Origin: Struthio camelus
Lineage: Eukaryota > Chordata > Aves > Struthioniformes > Struthionidae
DNA length: 64,000 bases
NCBI RefSeq assembly: GCF_040807025.1
Contig: NC_090942.1
Span: 64,994,911-65,058,910 of the forward strand
Direction of reading: 5' to 3'
In this document: piece after piece, positions 46,982-61,200 of the stretch
Layout: each line of letters starts with the position of its first letter
Position numbering within the stretch: position 1 is the first letter of the stretch
Notes under the pieces: model-generated
Databases searched by the model: none
What the model was told of the DNA's origin: nothing
What the model saw: the letters and a program-made list of their open reading frames with translations, nothing else
Position numbers and translations under genes: made by a program

Positions 46982-49900
46982 CTTCTTTCACTAGCCGTGA
47001 AAGGATCTTGCCATCAGAGTGTTAACCTTTCTATGGTTCATTGGGTTTACTACCTTAATTAGAAGTTCCTATTCCAAGTTATTTGCTTGCCTTCAGCATG
47101 GAGGAGACTTCTGCAGGTCGATGTGCTGGAGAGTTATCAGAACAGCCAGGTTGCAAGAGCTCTTGCCATTCTTTTCCAGCACACATGGAGCTACTGGCTG
47201 AGGGAGCCCTTCCTCCACAGAAAGCTGTGCAACACTGGATCAGAGAGAACAGGCTTGCAGTTGTGCTTTGTTCAGCACCACACTGTTTCCTTTGGACAAG
47301 TTTAACAGGCTCTGTATTACTTTTTCAAGAAAGTAGTTTTAAATATCTGCCCTCACATTTACCTTACAAGAGTAACTTTTGCCACTCTGCCTTTCTCCAT
47401 TGCAGAGCAGATGGACATACGCTATGCCAATGCAAGTTAACTAAAAGACACGTTAACTGCTATGGAACCTTATAGTAACGTGTTTGCTTCCCCCTAGCAT
47501 TATGTGCAAACCCAGTCAACAGAGGCAGTGCTGCGTGCCTTCTGCATCCTTGAGTTGCAGCTGTGTGCTTCACAGCTAGGAAACAAAAGCTGATGACGTT
47601 TAATAATCATTCCAATTCATGTTTAAGTATAGTTGGAGACCAAGAAGGCAACTTTGAGACTGCATGCACTAGCTTAACATCCAGATATTCTTTTCCCCTC
47701 TGAGGCTAAGCAGGAATTACCCCATACAGTGCTAGAGGTGAACTCTATCTTAGAGCTTTTTTACACATCTCCTTTGTCCTGAATCAGTGCTGTTTTAGTC
47801 AGTGAACTGAAGCTAAATCTTCCTCCAGCTAGGCAAGTGCTCTAACCACAGCAGTGTTCAGTGAGAAGGGCTGCCCCCCACCTGTGGTAGTGTACAGAGG
47901 AGGGCTGCCTCTAGGCATGAGGCTCAGACTTTTATATATCCCAATCTCCAGAAAAACATTTTAAGCACCTCTTTCCCCTTGCCTGGCTTTACACACATCA
48001 CCGCTTGCCGACTCCTAGAGCTGTTTTTAAGCACCCAACTCTCCCTACAAAGTGGGTAGGGGCTAGAACTACAGCAGACAATGCTGGGCTGAGTCTATTG
48101 GGAGCTGTTCAAGAAAGAGGACTTAAGTCCAAGGGGCTTCTGGCTAGCTTAAGAGTGTTTCAACTTTTAATAGGAACTTGCACACTTAATATTTTTACCT
48201 TGTTAGTTTGACACAAGAAAACTTTTTAGAAGAAGGGCACTAAAAGTGTCTCCTTTTTAAAACTGACCTTAACTAAGCTACCTGTACAGGGCCCTGTTTA
48301 GGCTATCACATCAAGCCATTATCAAGAGGGTGTTGACTCTGGCTTGACTACAAATGAAAAATAGCATACCTATGGATAACAAACAGCAACAGCAGCAAGT
48401 AGAGGGAGAATTCTAGCATATTTGCACCGCTTCGCACATTTCCTTGGCCACAGCAGCATTTATGAACAGCACTGCTTATTACAGTTTGTAATCGTTGCCA
48501 AAGCTGATTAATTTTGCTTACCTGAAGTGAGGCTCATCACAACCATACATAGTTTAAAAAAAAAAAAAAAAAGAAAAAAAAAAAAAAAGCTTTCCAAACA
48601 TTAGCACAGATGAAAACTGACTTCAGAGCTCTTTGGTTGCAACTTGATCCATACAGCACAGTCCTGTATCATGCCTCAACCTAAAGAACTACTTGTAGAT
48701 TCCCCCTTGTTTTAAGCTGCTGCAGAATAACTCCACCTATGCAAGTTTTATTCTGGAAGTGAGACACCCTTCACCCTCAAGGTATGGCTTACAAACATGC
48801 ACCTAATTTTGTACCTTCTGTAAAAGGAAAGAGTTACTATATAATTCATTAAAGGAGCCAGGCATACCATCAGCAAGATTACAATACACATTGTGTTAGA
48901 GTCAGGAAATAGCTGTGCTGCCAGAAGTTGTACCGAAGCAGAGGCCAAGCTGAACTAAACCAATAGTGGCTATAAGATGTACTCTTTGGTTGTATCATCA
49001 CGTTCAGGCCAACTAGAATGAGCAGCAGGTACTTACTGTGCACTTACCGCATGATGCAGAATTTCAAATCAACTGCAGCAAACCATAACCATATATTCTT
49101 ACATAGGGAGTAAAGTAAAGGCACTTCAAATGACTGCATGTGTCTTCAGAAAAACTATTTTTGTTTTGAAATCAGTATTTTGTTGGTGGAAGTTTATGGA
49201 GTCTTTATACCTTCTTTATTATGACACTACCATGAACACACTCATTGGCCTCTTTAGTTTCTGTATCTTAGGTATTTAAAGTGCAGTACAGGCTAAGTTG
49301 TCACCCTCCATGTTTTTACATTAAAAGTTTTAGTTCCACTGAATTTATTCCTTTTCTTCCAGAGAAAAAACACACAGCAGCCTACTATTACACTTTATTC
49401 ATTTCAAAGTCTACTTTTTTCAGTCATTCCACTGTTTTGACAAAAATCTTAGTGCGACAGCAAGCTTATGAATAGGCCTACAGACAGCTAGATTCAAATA
49501 GAAAGGCTATAAAATGACATACAGCAGTACTGCTTGAAGACAGATGCAGTTCTTTAAGTTAGAGAACAAAAATGACAGCATGCTTCACAGCAAAGATTGA
49601 CAGTAACTACTCACCACGATATATACATCGGTCAGCTTGTGGGTAGACAGAACAACCTCCACAGCAAATCAGTTACTCAAGCCTTCTCAACTTCCCCTCT
49701 AATGCACACGGAAACACAGTTTAGAAGCAGCAGCATTTAGTGTTGTGCCACAAAAAACACTATTTCTAATCTATTACAAAGGAAATCTGATCCGTGATGT
49801 ATTATGGCTGGCAAGCCTATTACCTTTCTCCTCCTTGTAAGAGCACATCCGGGCTGAACTATACAGGTAGACATTTGAACACAGCTTTTCATTAAAATGT

Positions 49901-50640
49901 TAGCAAGTTATGTTCACTGCATAGGAGAGGAAAGACTAGTTCTACCTTGTAGCCTCCAGTTCTTGCTCCCCATCTCTCTTTTAATGGCATTTGTGCAAAT
50001 TAAGCTCAAATCCTTCTCTCCTGCTACTTTCTTCTGCAAAAACATAATCAAAACCCCAATAGACTGAAGCTGGTCTTAAAACTGTTCAGCTAACTTGTCT
50101 GCAGTCATTTTCCTCAGCAGGTCTGAATGTATTTCCAGTAATTTACTTCCATCCTCATGTATTTCCCCAGAAGAATGCTTCTTTCTGAACACACACAGGC
50201 TCAAAGGGTGTGGATTACCAGGATACAGCCTGTAACAATGCTTGGACTTGCTGTCCAACCAGCATTTCAACAGGAAACGATCACCCCATAAAAATCAATA
50301 GAACGTGTACTGCAGTTTATTTTGTCCAGGATAAAATACCATACTTCAGAACTTGTTTCCAAGAAAGCAAGCTACTCCATTCCCACTAGACACCTTAGAC
50401 TCTTCCAGAGTTTGATAGTCTCAGTTGTCTGTTCAGGATGTGTTACATTAGAGGCTCTTCGTTGGAAAGAGGTCATAACCAAGTTAAAATTCCACGTTAG
50501 TGTGACATGATTATGCACAAATGAAGAATAACAGAGAGAAACACTTTTATATTATGCAAAAAAAAAAAAAAAAAAGCTGAAACGTAGGAGCTTCAAACTT
50601 AAAAGAATAAACAGACTTCTTGTTTAATTTTTTTGATTTT
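46982..50640. other. Spacer between convergent RAB19 and MKRN1 3' ends
   Basis: About 3.7 kb without a supported gene. It holds A-rich runs at 48556-48588 and 50558-50575 and scattered AATAAA hexamers on both strands, any of which could extend either 3' UTR. ORFs here are under 135 codons and match nothing I recognise. Confidence 0.5.
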
Positions 50641-50641
50641 T

Positions 50642-50647
50642 TTTATT
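50642..50647 (-). terminator. Poly(A) signal, likely distal MKRN1 site
   Basis: TTTATT on the plus strand, hence AATAAA on the minus strand. Confidence 0.45.
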
Positions 50648-51827
50648 TGGGAAAAGTGCTTCTTACAAAAGGCAGCTGCAAAACAATACATCATAGACCT
50701 CGGAACAATTGCTCATTCCATTTAAAAGTGAAAGGAGAGGCAGTCTAGGGGACAAGAGCAGCAGGAGAACAGATCATGGGGCATCCACGAGTCAATAAAA
50801 AACAGTACTAACGTAACGCAAGGTTAAAATTCCTGTGCTGCAGCTTTGGTGGCAAAATAAGTTCTTCTCAATGCAATTACAGCCAGAAACTGCATGACTG
50901 ACTTTGTAAGCAGTAACTCACATAAGCTCAACAGCTTTACCAGGCAACCTGCCCAACTCAGATGTTGAGAAGCATGTGTACTTTGAACCAGCTGAGAGGC
51001 ACAGTGATTTCCTAGCGAAGCCCATAGCTTAAGTGGCTACCTGAAGTTCTAAGACTTACAGAGCAATACAGTTCAGGGGCCTCTCTGGTGTTCCTCAGGA
51101 TCACAGTGTGCACTGACCCACTTTGGCTAACCGAATTTCTGCTCCTGGACAACCCTAATAATATGCGTGAAAGAGAGCTGGTTTATTAGGGAGTGCCATC
51201 TTTTAAGTTACACCTGACAGTTAAGATCATTGCCACAGAACGGGCTGAGATCACTAAACCAGTTTCATGTCCAATTGGAGGCTAGGCTTCATGCACCAAG
51301 AGGGGATGAAAGGTGGTTTTGTTATTTTTAACTTATACAGAGTCTCCCTACTCTTGAGGTCCAACTCTACATTTATCTGTATATACACATAGAAAGTTCT
51401 CCTTTCACAAAGACATTTTCCTTTCATGCTAAACACAGTAAAAACCCGGAACATTCACACCTGGTTCTGGTTACACAGTAGTAATAGTAATGTGCAAGTA
51501 AACAAGAGACCAAAATCACAAATGAAGACGTGTACATGAGGGGGCTGGAACGGAGCTGATGCCAGAGAAAGTATGTGTGTCTGGCCTGAAGTCAGAAATA
51601 TCGATACAAAGTCCATTGCAGGAAAAAGGCCATCAGCCAATTTACATCCCCACTGCATGGCCACTGCTCATTTTTGTATCCGGGCTCTTCAAAATGAGTG
51701 TGGAAGTCCTGTAAACACTTTAACCCTTGAACTGGGCAAACTCTGCTGGGTACACAGATGAAGCAACAAACCTAAGCTAACTGTCTGACAGTTAAATTCC
51801 TTTTTACAAAAACTAACATTTTAAAGA

Positions 51828-51833
51828 TTTATT
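51828..51833 (-). terminator. Poly(A) signal, possible proximal MKRN1 site
   Basis: AATAAA on the minus strand about 200 bases after the MKRN1 stop. Confidence 0.35.
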
Positions 51834-52034
51834 TCTTGTTATTTGTTTAAACAGAGAAAAACAACACTCCTAGGGCGGGATGGGATGGGAAGAGACAGAC
51901 CCTGGGTAAAAGTTATTACAACAGCACCTGGAATTGATAGGCCTGCCTAGGAGAAACACAGGCACTGCCACAACACCACAGGTAATAGCTACTGCCTGAA
52001 GCCAAGACGACAGTCCACACTCCACTGACAGGTG

Positions 52035-52247
52035 CTATAGATCCAAATCATAATAATCTTCCAGCTCATCATGAAACAAGTCCCACTCGTCCTCGGAATC
52101 CGTTAGCTCATCGTCACCTCCTGCTGCCAACAGCATGAGCAACATCTCACCAAGCTCAAAGGTCACCACCTCATCCTCATCATTCTCAAAGGGGTCACTG
52201 CTCTCTCGCTCTTCGATGAACTCCCAGAACCGATTCCTCCGCTGGGC
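52035..52247 (-). CDS. MKRN1: MKRN1 last coding exon (stop codon)
   Basis: Seventy residues and TAG at 52037-52035. [19 protein letters not shown] leads to [18 protein letters not shown] and an acidic end with [21 protein letters not shown], nearly identical to mammals. Acceptor CTACTTGCAG. Confidence 0.96.
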   Translation of the reverse strand, partial: AQRRNRFWEFIEERESSDPFENDEDEVVTFELGEMLLMLLAAGGDDELTDSEDEWDLFHDELEDYYDLDL

Positions 52248-55200
52248 CTGCAAGTAGAACACAAGTATTGCCCCAGGTGACTAAGCAGTAGAAGGTGAGA
52301 GTCTTCCCAGAGGCTGACAAGGTTCAGCCCCCAGGGTGCCTTCTAACATGCAAGAAACAGTGTTTCTCATTCAGGGAAATACTGACCTCCAGTGGAATTT
52401 ACCCTTACTCCTATTAAAGCTGCCCAATCTCTCTCTTTAAACATGTTAGTGTACTAGGAAAGTTTTTACATTTTGCAATCTCAGCCTCCAGCATTCCCTG
52501 ACTTTAGGCTACCACCTCCTGCCAATCCACCATTACAGAGGTCTCTTAGAAGTCAGAAAAATTCACATTCTCCTGTCCTTCTCTCAAGGCAGCTGATTTA
52601 ATACACACCCCTCTTACTCTGGCTCTGTATAGAAAGGACAAAAACAAAACAAACAAACAAACAAACAAAAAAACCAGCAGCACTGACCCGATATCGACTG
52701 GATGTTCCCACTTTCGGTCTTTGTGGCTCCTCTCGGCGGCCATCAGGATATGCATGTTTGTAAAAACAGTTCCCTCCAAACGGACAGCTCCCACGGCCTT
52801 CGTCAAAATACCTGCATGGCTTGTTGCTGGAAAGGAAAATATCGCAACCCTTACTCACAGCAGACCCAACCAGATTTCAGAATTGCATTTGCCTATAGTC
52901 CAAGAGGATCTCAGGTACCATTTGAAGCTGAAGACATTTTGCCAGTAAAACACGCACAGAAATGATGTATTACACAATGTGCATACCCAGTACGTGTGTG
53001 GGTCGATGCATGCATAGGGACGCTGATGACTTGCAGTGCACAAGCTTGAACTACCTTATGGCTACACCAACAGTGTCTTGTGTGCATACGGAAAAGACTG
53101 AGGTCAAAGTACATAGGAGTAGCTTAGTGACTGTGTGGTTGCATGCATCTGTGGGTGGATAGGTAAGGATGCACTTCATACGTGGGGGTGGAAAGGAGGT
53201 ATGAGAGGGCTTGACATTAACACCCTTCTTCTCCAGGTGTGCCCTTAATCTCTGCAGTCTCAACTTGGCAATAGGCTGCAGTGCTCGTACCTCATTGCCT
53301 CCTTGTATTTCTGAATGAGTTTCTGCTTCTCTTCCTTCTCCTCCACCCAGTACTCACTTGGAATGACAAAGTTAGATGTGATCCGACATTCTGGGCAGGA
53401 CCTGGGGAATGAACAGACCGTGCTGCAAAATTCCACATTACAGGGCGCTCTCTCCTATATAACAAGACATGGCATATATCCATCTTTAAAGGTGTATTGT
53501 ACCACACACTTGCTGTATGGACTTTTCAATCTAGATTTTCTCCTACACACGAAGACACCCTTAACTCTCTTCTTTTAGAATTCAACTTGGCAGCTGGTCA
53601 GCTTGTCTCAAAAAAGCTTGAAAAAACACTTCACACAGACTCCTTTTTCTTTAGAATTAAATAAATTTATTTTTGTTTGATTTCTGTATTTATTGGATGG
53701 GATTTTTAATTTTTTCTTTTAGAACAGCCTTTAAATGGAGAAATGGTTTGCCAACTGACTAATGAACTAAGGCAGCAATGAATTAAGAAGCATACATTCT
53801 GAACTGGTTAATCTGTTTTCAGAATCCTGGCTGGGTGTCCAAGATGTAAACAGTAACCACTGGACAACACACTACTAATTAAATGAAAGTCATTTTCTAC
53901 CATTAAGTGAGCTTTGCAAACTTAATCCGTATTAACCAAATCAGAGTGTAAATATTATCCCTAACAATTACTTCAGTTCCAAACTAAAGTTAGTATGCTT
54001 TAAATGCAGTCTCTGTGCAGGGGGGAGTTTGTTGCAAGTTGTCATAAGTTACTAAGTTCTTCCATAGTAACAAAGCACAATCGAAATGGGAAAGTGCCTC
54101 ACTTTATAATCTTGCTCTCAAATTGTTTAGCGCTCCTCCACTTGCGGATGCACTTGAGACAGTAAGTATGGCTGCAGTTGGAGAGGATCCCAAAGCGGCG
54201 CTCACTAGGATTAGCTTTCTCATACACCACCTCCATGCATATCCCGCACACCATGTCTTTACTACGCTGGACAGCAAATGAAAGCTCCATGTCCTTCTCG
54301 TGAGCTTCAATGCAAGACTGAAAAGGAGAGACAAAGAAAACAACTACAGAGACAGCTGGTCACCTGGTGAACTCTAAACAGGTTTTTAGACTCAGTTTTA
54401 AAGTTTACTTTGCCATTTTCCACAGTGAAAGAAATATTAAGTTGCAAAGTCTTTATCTTAAATTAAAAAAACAAAACAAACAACAAAAAAACCCAAACAT
54501 ACATACACAACTCCCCCCCCCCCCAGCTTAGATAGCGGGGAACAATCAACTTAAAGTTCAAATTCCTCTCCTCAGACAAGCGCAAACATTGCTTTTACAA
54601 ACGAGAAAGACGATCTAAAAGACTATCCAGTTTTATTAGGCAGAGAACAAAGGTTTAGCATCTTCATGCAGACTTCTCTCCTAGCATAGATAAGAATACC
54701 CAGCTACTTTTGAATATGGCCCTGACAGGAAATGGTTCAGTTTACAACAGGAATTTCGTTCACTGCCTGACCTGCATGCACCTTTAAATGAAAGGGAATT
54801 AGCGGTAAGAGATTGCAGGGAGCTAGGAAGCAATAACTTAAAGCTGTTTAACACTAGACAGTTGTTTGCTTACCTTTATGTGCTGGGATCTCTGTGCAGC
54901 ATCAACTGGATGCAAGACCTGCAATCCACACATATCGCACACATCCCCATGGATATAAACGCAATTTTCTCCATAACGACATTCGCCTACTGCAGCGTAG
55001 GGGCACAGCTGCTTCTTTATTTCCACATTTGCTTGCTGCTTTTCGTATTCTTCCTCAATCACCATTCCCTGCAAGGGTGCTTCAGTGCAGGAAGGGGCAG
55101 CTGGGAACAAAATTAAAGACAGTCAGCAACACGTTCATATTTAGAACACTGGGGATGAGCATACGTTGTTTTAATGTAAAGAAATCCTTTAGGTTACAAA

Positions 55201-58200
55201 GGTTACAAATAAGGTTACAAATCTCATTGCTTTGTAAATCATTTTGACGCTAGCTAAAACTAACAGGCTTTTCCCCCAGAAATTGCATAACTGAAGCGAT
55301 AAAGGTGTACCCAGCATAACCAAACATGGTCTGGAAATACCACATCAGCAGTTCCTTAAGCACAGGTTGATTAGCGCATTGTTGTTGAAAGAACTGAAAC
55401 AACTTTCAGTTCTAGACTCCCATGCTGTATTAATGATACAAGAGCTGTGACCACATCCCCTTGCCAAACTAATTCAATTCTAGGTATCAAAAAAAGAAAA
55501 AAAGCAAAGCAAAGCAAAACAAATCAAATCAAACAAGAACTACCACTGTCCTAACTAGAGAAGGATCTAACTAAAGCAAAAGCTTCAGAAAATCCCTTTA
55601 TAGCATCAGCCTCCGATTCAGAAGGTAGTCAGAAGAGCAGTCAAGAGAATGAAAAACCATTCCGGCTAAACAGATATCTAGTCCGGCCCTATCAAAAGGT
55701 CAGTCTGAGTCAGGCAAGTAAACCTAGTTTTAAGAAACTCTAAACTTCAGGATATTTCCACAGCATTCTAAGTTAGCCATCAATTTTGCAAAAGCCCAAG
55801 GAAAATAAACTCAAGAGTTTCTAGGAACCCTACCTACATCTAAACTGAACTGAAATCTGTTTGTTTTGCTGCCCTATTTAGATAGCTTCTGCTTACCACT
55901 TCTTGTGGATCTTGAACATATGCTTGTCTGTGACAACACAAGTCAAAAAGTACTTTGCGATCATTACATAAGTAGGGTGATAAACTAAGTTACAAGACAA
56001 AAAACAGTCAATTTGAAATTTAATATAACTTAACAAATGGAGGAGAGCAAACCAGAGTAAACACTAAAAACAGCAACTGGACTTCATTTACATAACCAGT
56101 AGCTGTTACAAGAGTGAAAAGTCATCTATGCAATGAAAATGTAATTTCTATAAGCATCATGAGTACTAGACTTAGAGAAGTAAGTATTACTTTAAGTATT
56201 ACTATCTATTAAAAGCACATTTGGATCAGTACAAGTAAAGGCAGACAGGCTCTTCCTCAAACAGAACCAGAAGCTGCATGCTCACACACAAAGTTCTCAT
56301 CATCATGGAACAAAGATGCAAGACAAGCATTTATCAGCCTGTTAGCTTTCGGACACAAAGAAAAACCAAAAAAATCAGGTCCTGGAGAGTTCACAGTTTC
56401 AAGGGAGAAGCAGGTATTTGAGATTAGCGTAGGAAAACGTTAACCCTCAAAGTAAGTTCAAGCCTTTTCTTGTTGACTTCTCTTACATAGAACCATCTTC
56501 TATTTTAAACTTCAGTCATGCTGAACTTGGATCAGTCTGCCTGCTAGAAGCATACTTTTCAAAAGGAAGTGAGTGACAGAATAACAACTGAACTGTCAGT
56601 CTGCTGATTTTCAGTAAGTAGTTCCCAACCAAAAGAGCAAATAAATCCTCATTACCTCCTTTCCCCACGAATTCCTATGAACCGGCACTGAAAAAAGTAA
56701 CACTAATCGTTTACCTACTCTTCTGTCTAGCTGTAAAAAAAATTTTTTTCAGTAGCTATAATATGAAAACTTGCATTCCTTGACTGAAATCCTCCTCCCC
56801 TCCCCCACTGGGGCTTGTTTGAGATCCACTGTCTCTCTCCCAAAAGAAGCAACAAAACCACAACTATCACTCGGTTTCTATTCCTCTGACTGTCATTTTG
56901 CCAATGTGTTTTTTTCTAGTAAATGTTGTTACAAACTTTTTTATTAGTTGCTTAATATAACTTTTTATGAAGTCTTGTTCGACCCTAACTGAGGGAGAAG
57001 AGTTATTAGTGGATCACAGTATCTGTGGACAGAAACCTAATAGCCAAATAAACACAGCTGAGTTTCAAAGGGATCAAGTGATACAGTACTTCTTTTAATG
57101 GGGTTGGTAAGATGATCTTCTGCTGAAGGTAATCTTGTATCCCTGCAAAACGTATACTTCAAAGTCAGATGCACAGTTAAAGCTCTTAGTAGAAAAAAGT
57201 TTATCGAGTCTTTTGCACTCCTCCGAAGGCTATCTTTTAATCAAAATCATATCTAGTATGTGTTTTATTCATAAAAAAACATAACGCTTGAGGTGCTTCG
57301 AGAATAAAGGCTGAGAAATCTTATCCTCAAAGACTGATATAGAAACTCATCGATTTCCAATGCTGGCCCACAGAAGGGGAGAGCAGAGCTCTCAAATCTT
57401 GGCACAGAAAAAAATCTCAACAGTCACATAACCAAAAAATCCTCACAAACCCTTAAAATCAACAAGCACAATGCTGATAAATCCCAGCCTTGTCCACAAT
57501 ACCATCCGTTGACAAAAAAGGACAACCTGTTCTTGTTGCCTAGATGTAAGATACAGCTCTATAAATGTCAATCTTTAATAATGACTCTAGGTACTTCTAT
57601 AGTACGGTATGGTAAGAGGGAGGAAAATATGCTAAAAATGATGTATTAGTTTCCCCACTTCCAGCCTTCTTTTAGCACTGACTCTTCCCTTCAGCTAGAG
57701 CTGCATTTCCATGAAATAGAAAGGACAGTAGTATTTCTACTTCTGAATATCTCACTGCTTCCATCATCTAAAGCGCTGCATACATATCCTCCTATATCTA
57801 CTGTACTGTATCTGCTACATGGTTTTGCATCGTGTTTGAAAGAGAGAGAGATTGATTGATTGATTGATTCACAGGACCCATTGCCTCAGTAGCTCCAAAT
57901 TCAACATCCCTCCGAGTATTTACCTCTGTGATTTTGTCTGCTATTTTCAAAACCGCTAACCTTACCAGGAACCACCTGCTGGAGATAACTTCCCACTTTC
58001 CGTTTCACAGACAATATGGTTAAACTCACACCAGGGACAAAAGTTATGACGATGGCACTGTATTACACTATCTTATTGGCTTGCGTGCACCTCCCCCCCA
58101 ACACCCAAGTCACCTTCAAAACTCCCTGCAATAATGTACAAGTCTCACACGATGTATCGACCTTAGCATTTTAATGTGCATCAGGAGCATGCTTTTGAAA

Positions 58201-61200
58201 CTAATCTCTGTACAATTAATCCCTACCTGCTGTGCTTTGATTCACACAGCAGAACCATCTCCGAGTACGTGAACTAGATACCTTTTAGATCAAGCCAAAC
58301 CAACAGACATGTTCTAGGAGCTCACCTAACACGCTTGAGCTGCAAGCAAACATTCAGCCCATAGAACCAGACCACAGCTAATGCAAAGTAAAAAACAAGC
58401 CAAGGAACAACCCCACAGAGTGCAGTGTTGGAGCCTGAGCCCAGCTGTTTCATTCTACAGATCCTCCCCTAGTCTGTGCTACCTGCTATATAGAGTCACA
58501 CAAAAGCTGTAGCACCTTTGTTGTAGAAGTTTTAAAAGCCTCTTCAAATCATGCAGCTTTTTAAAACCTACATACTCTGAAAGGAACGTGGTTACCACCT
58601 CCCATTAAAATGGATGACAGTGAAATTACTATGTTAACAGGGGGAGGGATTTCTCTTAAGTTCTGAAAAAACTCATGTAAGGCATTAGATATCATCTAAT
58701 CTGTCAAGGTGAAACTGTGCCTAGAAAGGAAAAAGTATTTGCTTTCAAGATGTACTAGGCCTTCTCCAGCTTCAGTCTATGCCACATTCAAATTTGCAGC
58801 TATTAAAAGGATTATTCAGACTACTTTTGTTCCACTAAATCTACTCCAGAAAGTTTAACTTCAGATCTCTTCCATAAGAAACCTTATCTGCTTCAGTTTA
58901 TAAAATAAGGTAGGTATATTTGGCTAGGCAATTCTAATAGTAGCTATCCTCACAAACTTTGAGCTGCTCCTTCCTGTTGACAGGTCCAACATTTTATTAA
59001 AAAGAAAAATGAAAATTCCTCTACGCTGAAAGACACTTGCTATCTCCACTTTCTGCAAAAATTCAATAGACAGAATCTGAACGGGAAGAGAGTTGGGTTA
59101 GATACACATTGCTTGCCTCAAAAAGCAAAGACAACCAAGGACTCACTCTTTGACAGTCAGGAATATTAGTTTCAAAGGCTGCTAAGACTTCTGAGTACAG
59201 TGCCTCCAGACCAATCCTGAGTCTCTACAGCACCATTATTTGAGGAAGCATATTAAGTCTTGGACCAGATACAAAACAGAATCTTCCATTCTCTTACAGT
59301 CACCACTCAAAAATCTCCTTCCCTGTGCTTTTAAAGGGTGAACTCTACTCCTAATCTCCCCTCTGTGCCGAAATCACAAGCAGGTGCCTCTCAAAACATG
59401 AGAATATTACAGTAGATAAATTTGAAACTCTAGTAAGAGTGTCCTTTTTGTTGTTGCTCCTTTTGGACTCAAAATCTTTATGGAATCTGATCAAACTTCT
59501 TGATTAATCTGCAGTTCTGCTTCTCTTTTCTCTTGACCCCTTCCCCCAACCCCATATTTCTCCATGACCACCGTTTTGGAAATCCAAACTTCCAGAATTC
59601 GAGGGAAAGGACTCCCTCCTAGTAAGTCTTCTGTTTGAAAACATATGAATGGATATAAGATGGATCTCAGATGCCTCACATGACTGAATGAAAGTCATCC
59701 CGTATAAACAAACTCATTATCCTCCATTTATACAACACCTGCTTTCACACTGGGACACACTTAGCAAAGACAAGTACCTTCAACTTATAGCAGCAGGAAA
59801 CAGCCACTCAATTCTGAGCATTTCTTATATTTCTGCCTTTCTATCCTCCCTCAGTTATTCCAGAATATCTTGCAGCAGTAGTAACAGCAGAACAAATATG
59901 GAAATGGTGCATACCTGTACTTCAAAATAAGCCAACGCTTGAAGAACTTTATTTGCTAGGCATTAAGGTCATCTTCAAGATATCAAGTGTCCCGAATTGG
60001 AAAATCATCTGCATTAGTAGAAAGCCTTGCCTCATAGTAGAAGATGAGCATTATAGCCTAAGCTATGCAAGGTTAAATTGCCAACCTTGAATCTTCAGTA
60101 TTTTAGAAAATAATTTAAAATGCAAAGGCTTCTGGAAGTTTTTTTAACATGCAGCTTTAAGAAGAAATTGCCATGGGAATTAGCATCACATAGCACTGCA
60201 CTGCACAGAAACAGCTGAGCACATTTGTATGTGAAAATACATCACATTTCAAGGGATAAGAAACAAAGTGAATTTGCAGCAAGATTCAGAGAAGAGAATG
60301 TTTCTTATGCTGTGGCAGCCCTGAGCGTCCATTAAAATACACCTGACCCACTAGAAAAAAAGAAATGCTTCAGTAAAACAAAGTGGGTTAAAGGGGTAAC
60401 GCAGTGCTCTTATGGTTCAGGAATTCAAGGAGAAAGCAGCAGCGCTCCTGTAAGACTAGACAATATATTTGTTAGTTTACACAGCCTGAGTTCTTTTAAT
60501 GAACTGATTCCAGCGGAGAGCCACGCACCCTATTAGGGAGCTGAAGCACGTGATACATGAAAAGAAACTGAGCAAACTGGGTTTGCTCACCCTAAAGAAG
60601 AGATCTTATTGTTGTCTTCAACTACCTAAGGGAAGAGTACAGAGAAAACGGAGCCAGACTCTTCTTGGATGTGCAAAGCAATAGAGCAAGAGCCAGAACG
60701 CAAGCTGAGGTAGGGAAAAATCTAATTAGAAATTACAGAAAAGCTTTTGTGAAAGAAGTCAAACAGCAGCAACAGTTGCCCAGCAGTTGTGGAATCTATC
60801 CTTGCAGATATCAAAACTCAACTGGACAAGGCCCTGAGCAACCTCATCTAGCTGACCCTGCTTTGAACAGGAAGTGAACTATATGAAACTTAGATGTCCC
60901 TTCCAATCTGAAGGATTCCAATTAGATTAGGAGATTTAAAAATATATATACACTTTGGCTCAAACACAGAAACTGAATCGTCTAGGACAGTAAGGTGACA
61001 CACTGAAAGGTGGGAGACAAGTCTTTATTCCTTTGGACTACACTCAAGTCACAGAGAGATGGAACAAATTCTTAATCTATCTTCTCTCCAAGACTAGCTA
61101 AGCGTTAACATTGTTAGACCGTTCCCTTCCTCTCCGTTCTTCCTCCAGCCAAACCAGAGCAGGTTCCAGCAGCACCCTCTAACTTCGAGGAAGTAATACC

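Larger units (their letters stand above)
50642..52034 (-). other. MKRN1: Probable MKRN1 3' UTR
   Basis: About 1.4 kb downstream of the stop, close to the length expected for the mammalian UTR. Minus-strand AATAAA at 50642-50647 is the favoured end; an earlier one at 51828-51833 would give a UTR of about 200 bases, so alternative polyadenylation is possible. Confidence 0.5.

Noticed and set aside
52702-53162. ORFs antisense to MKRN1 exons
   Set aside because: They are shadows of the zinc-finger exon and adjacent intron with no independent support.
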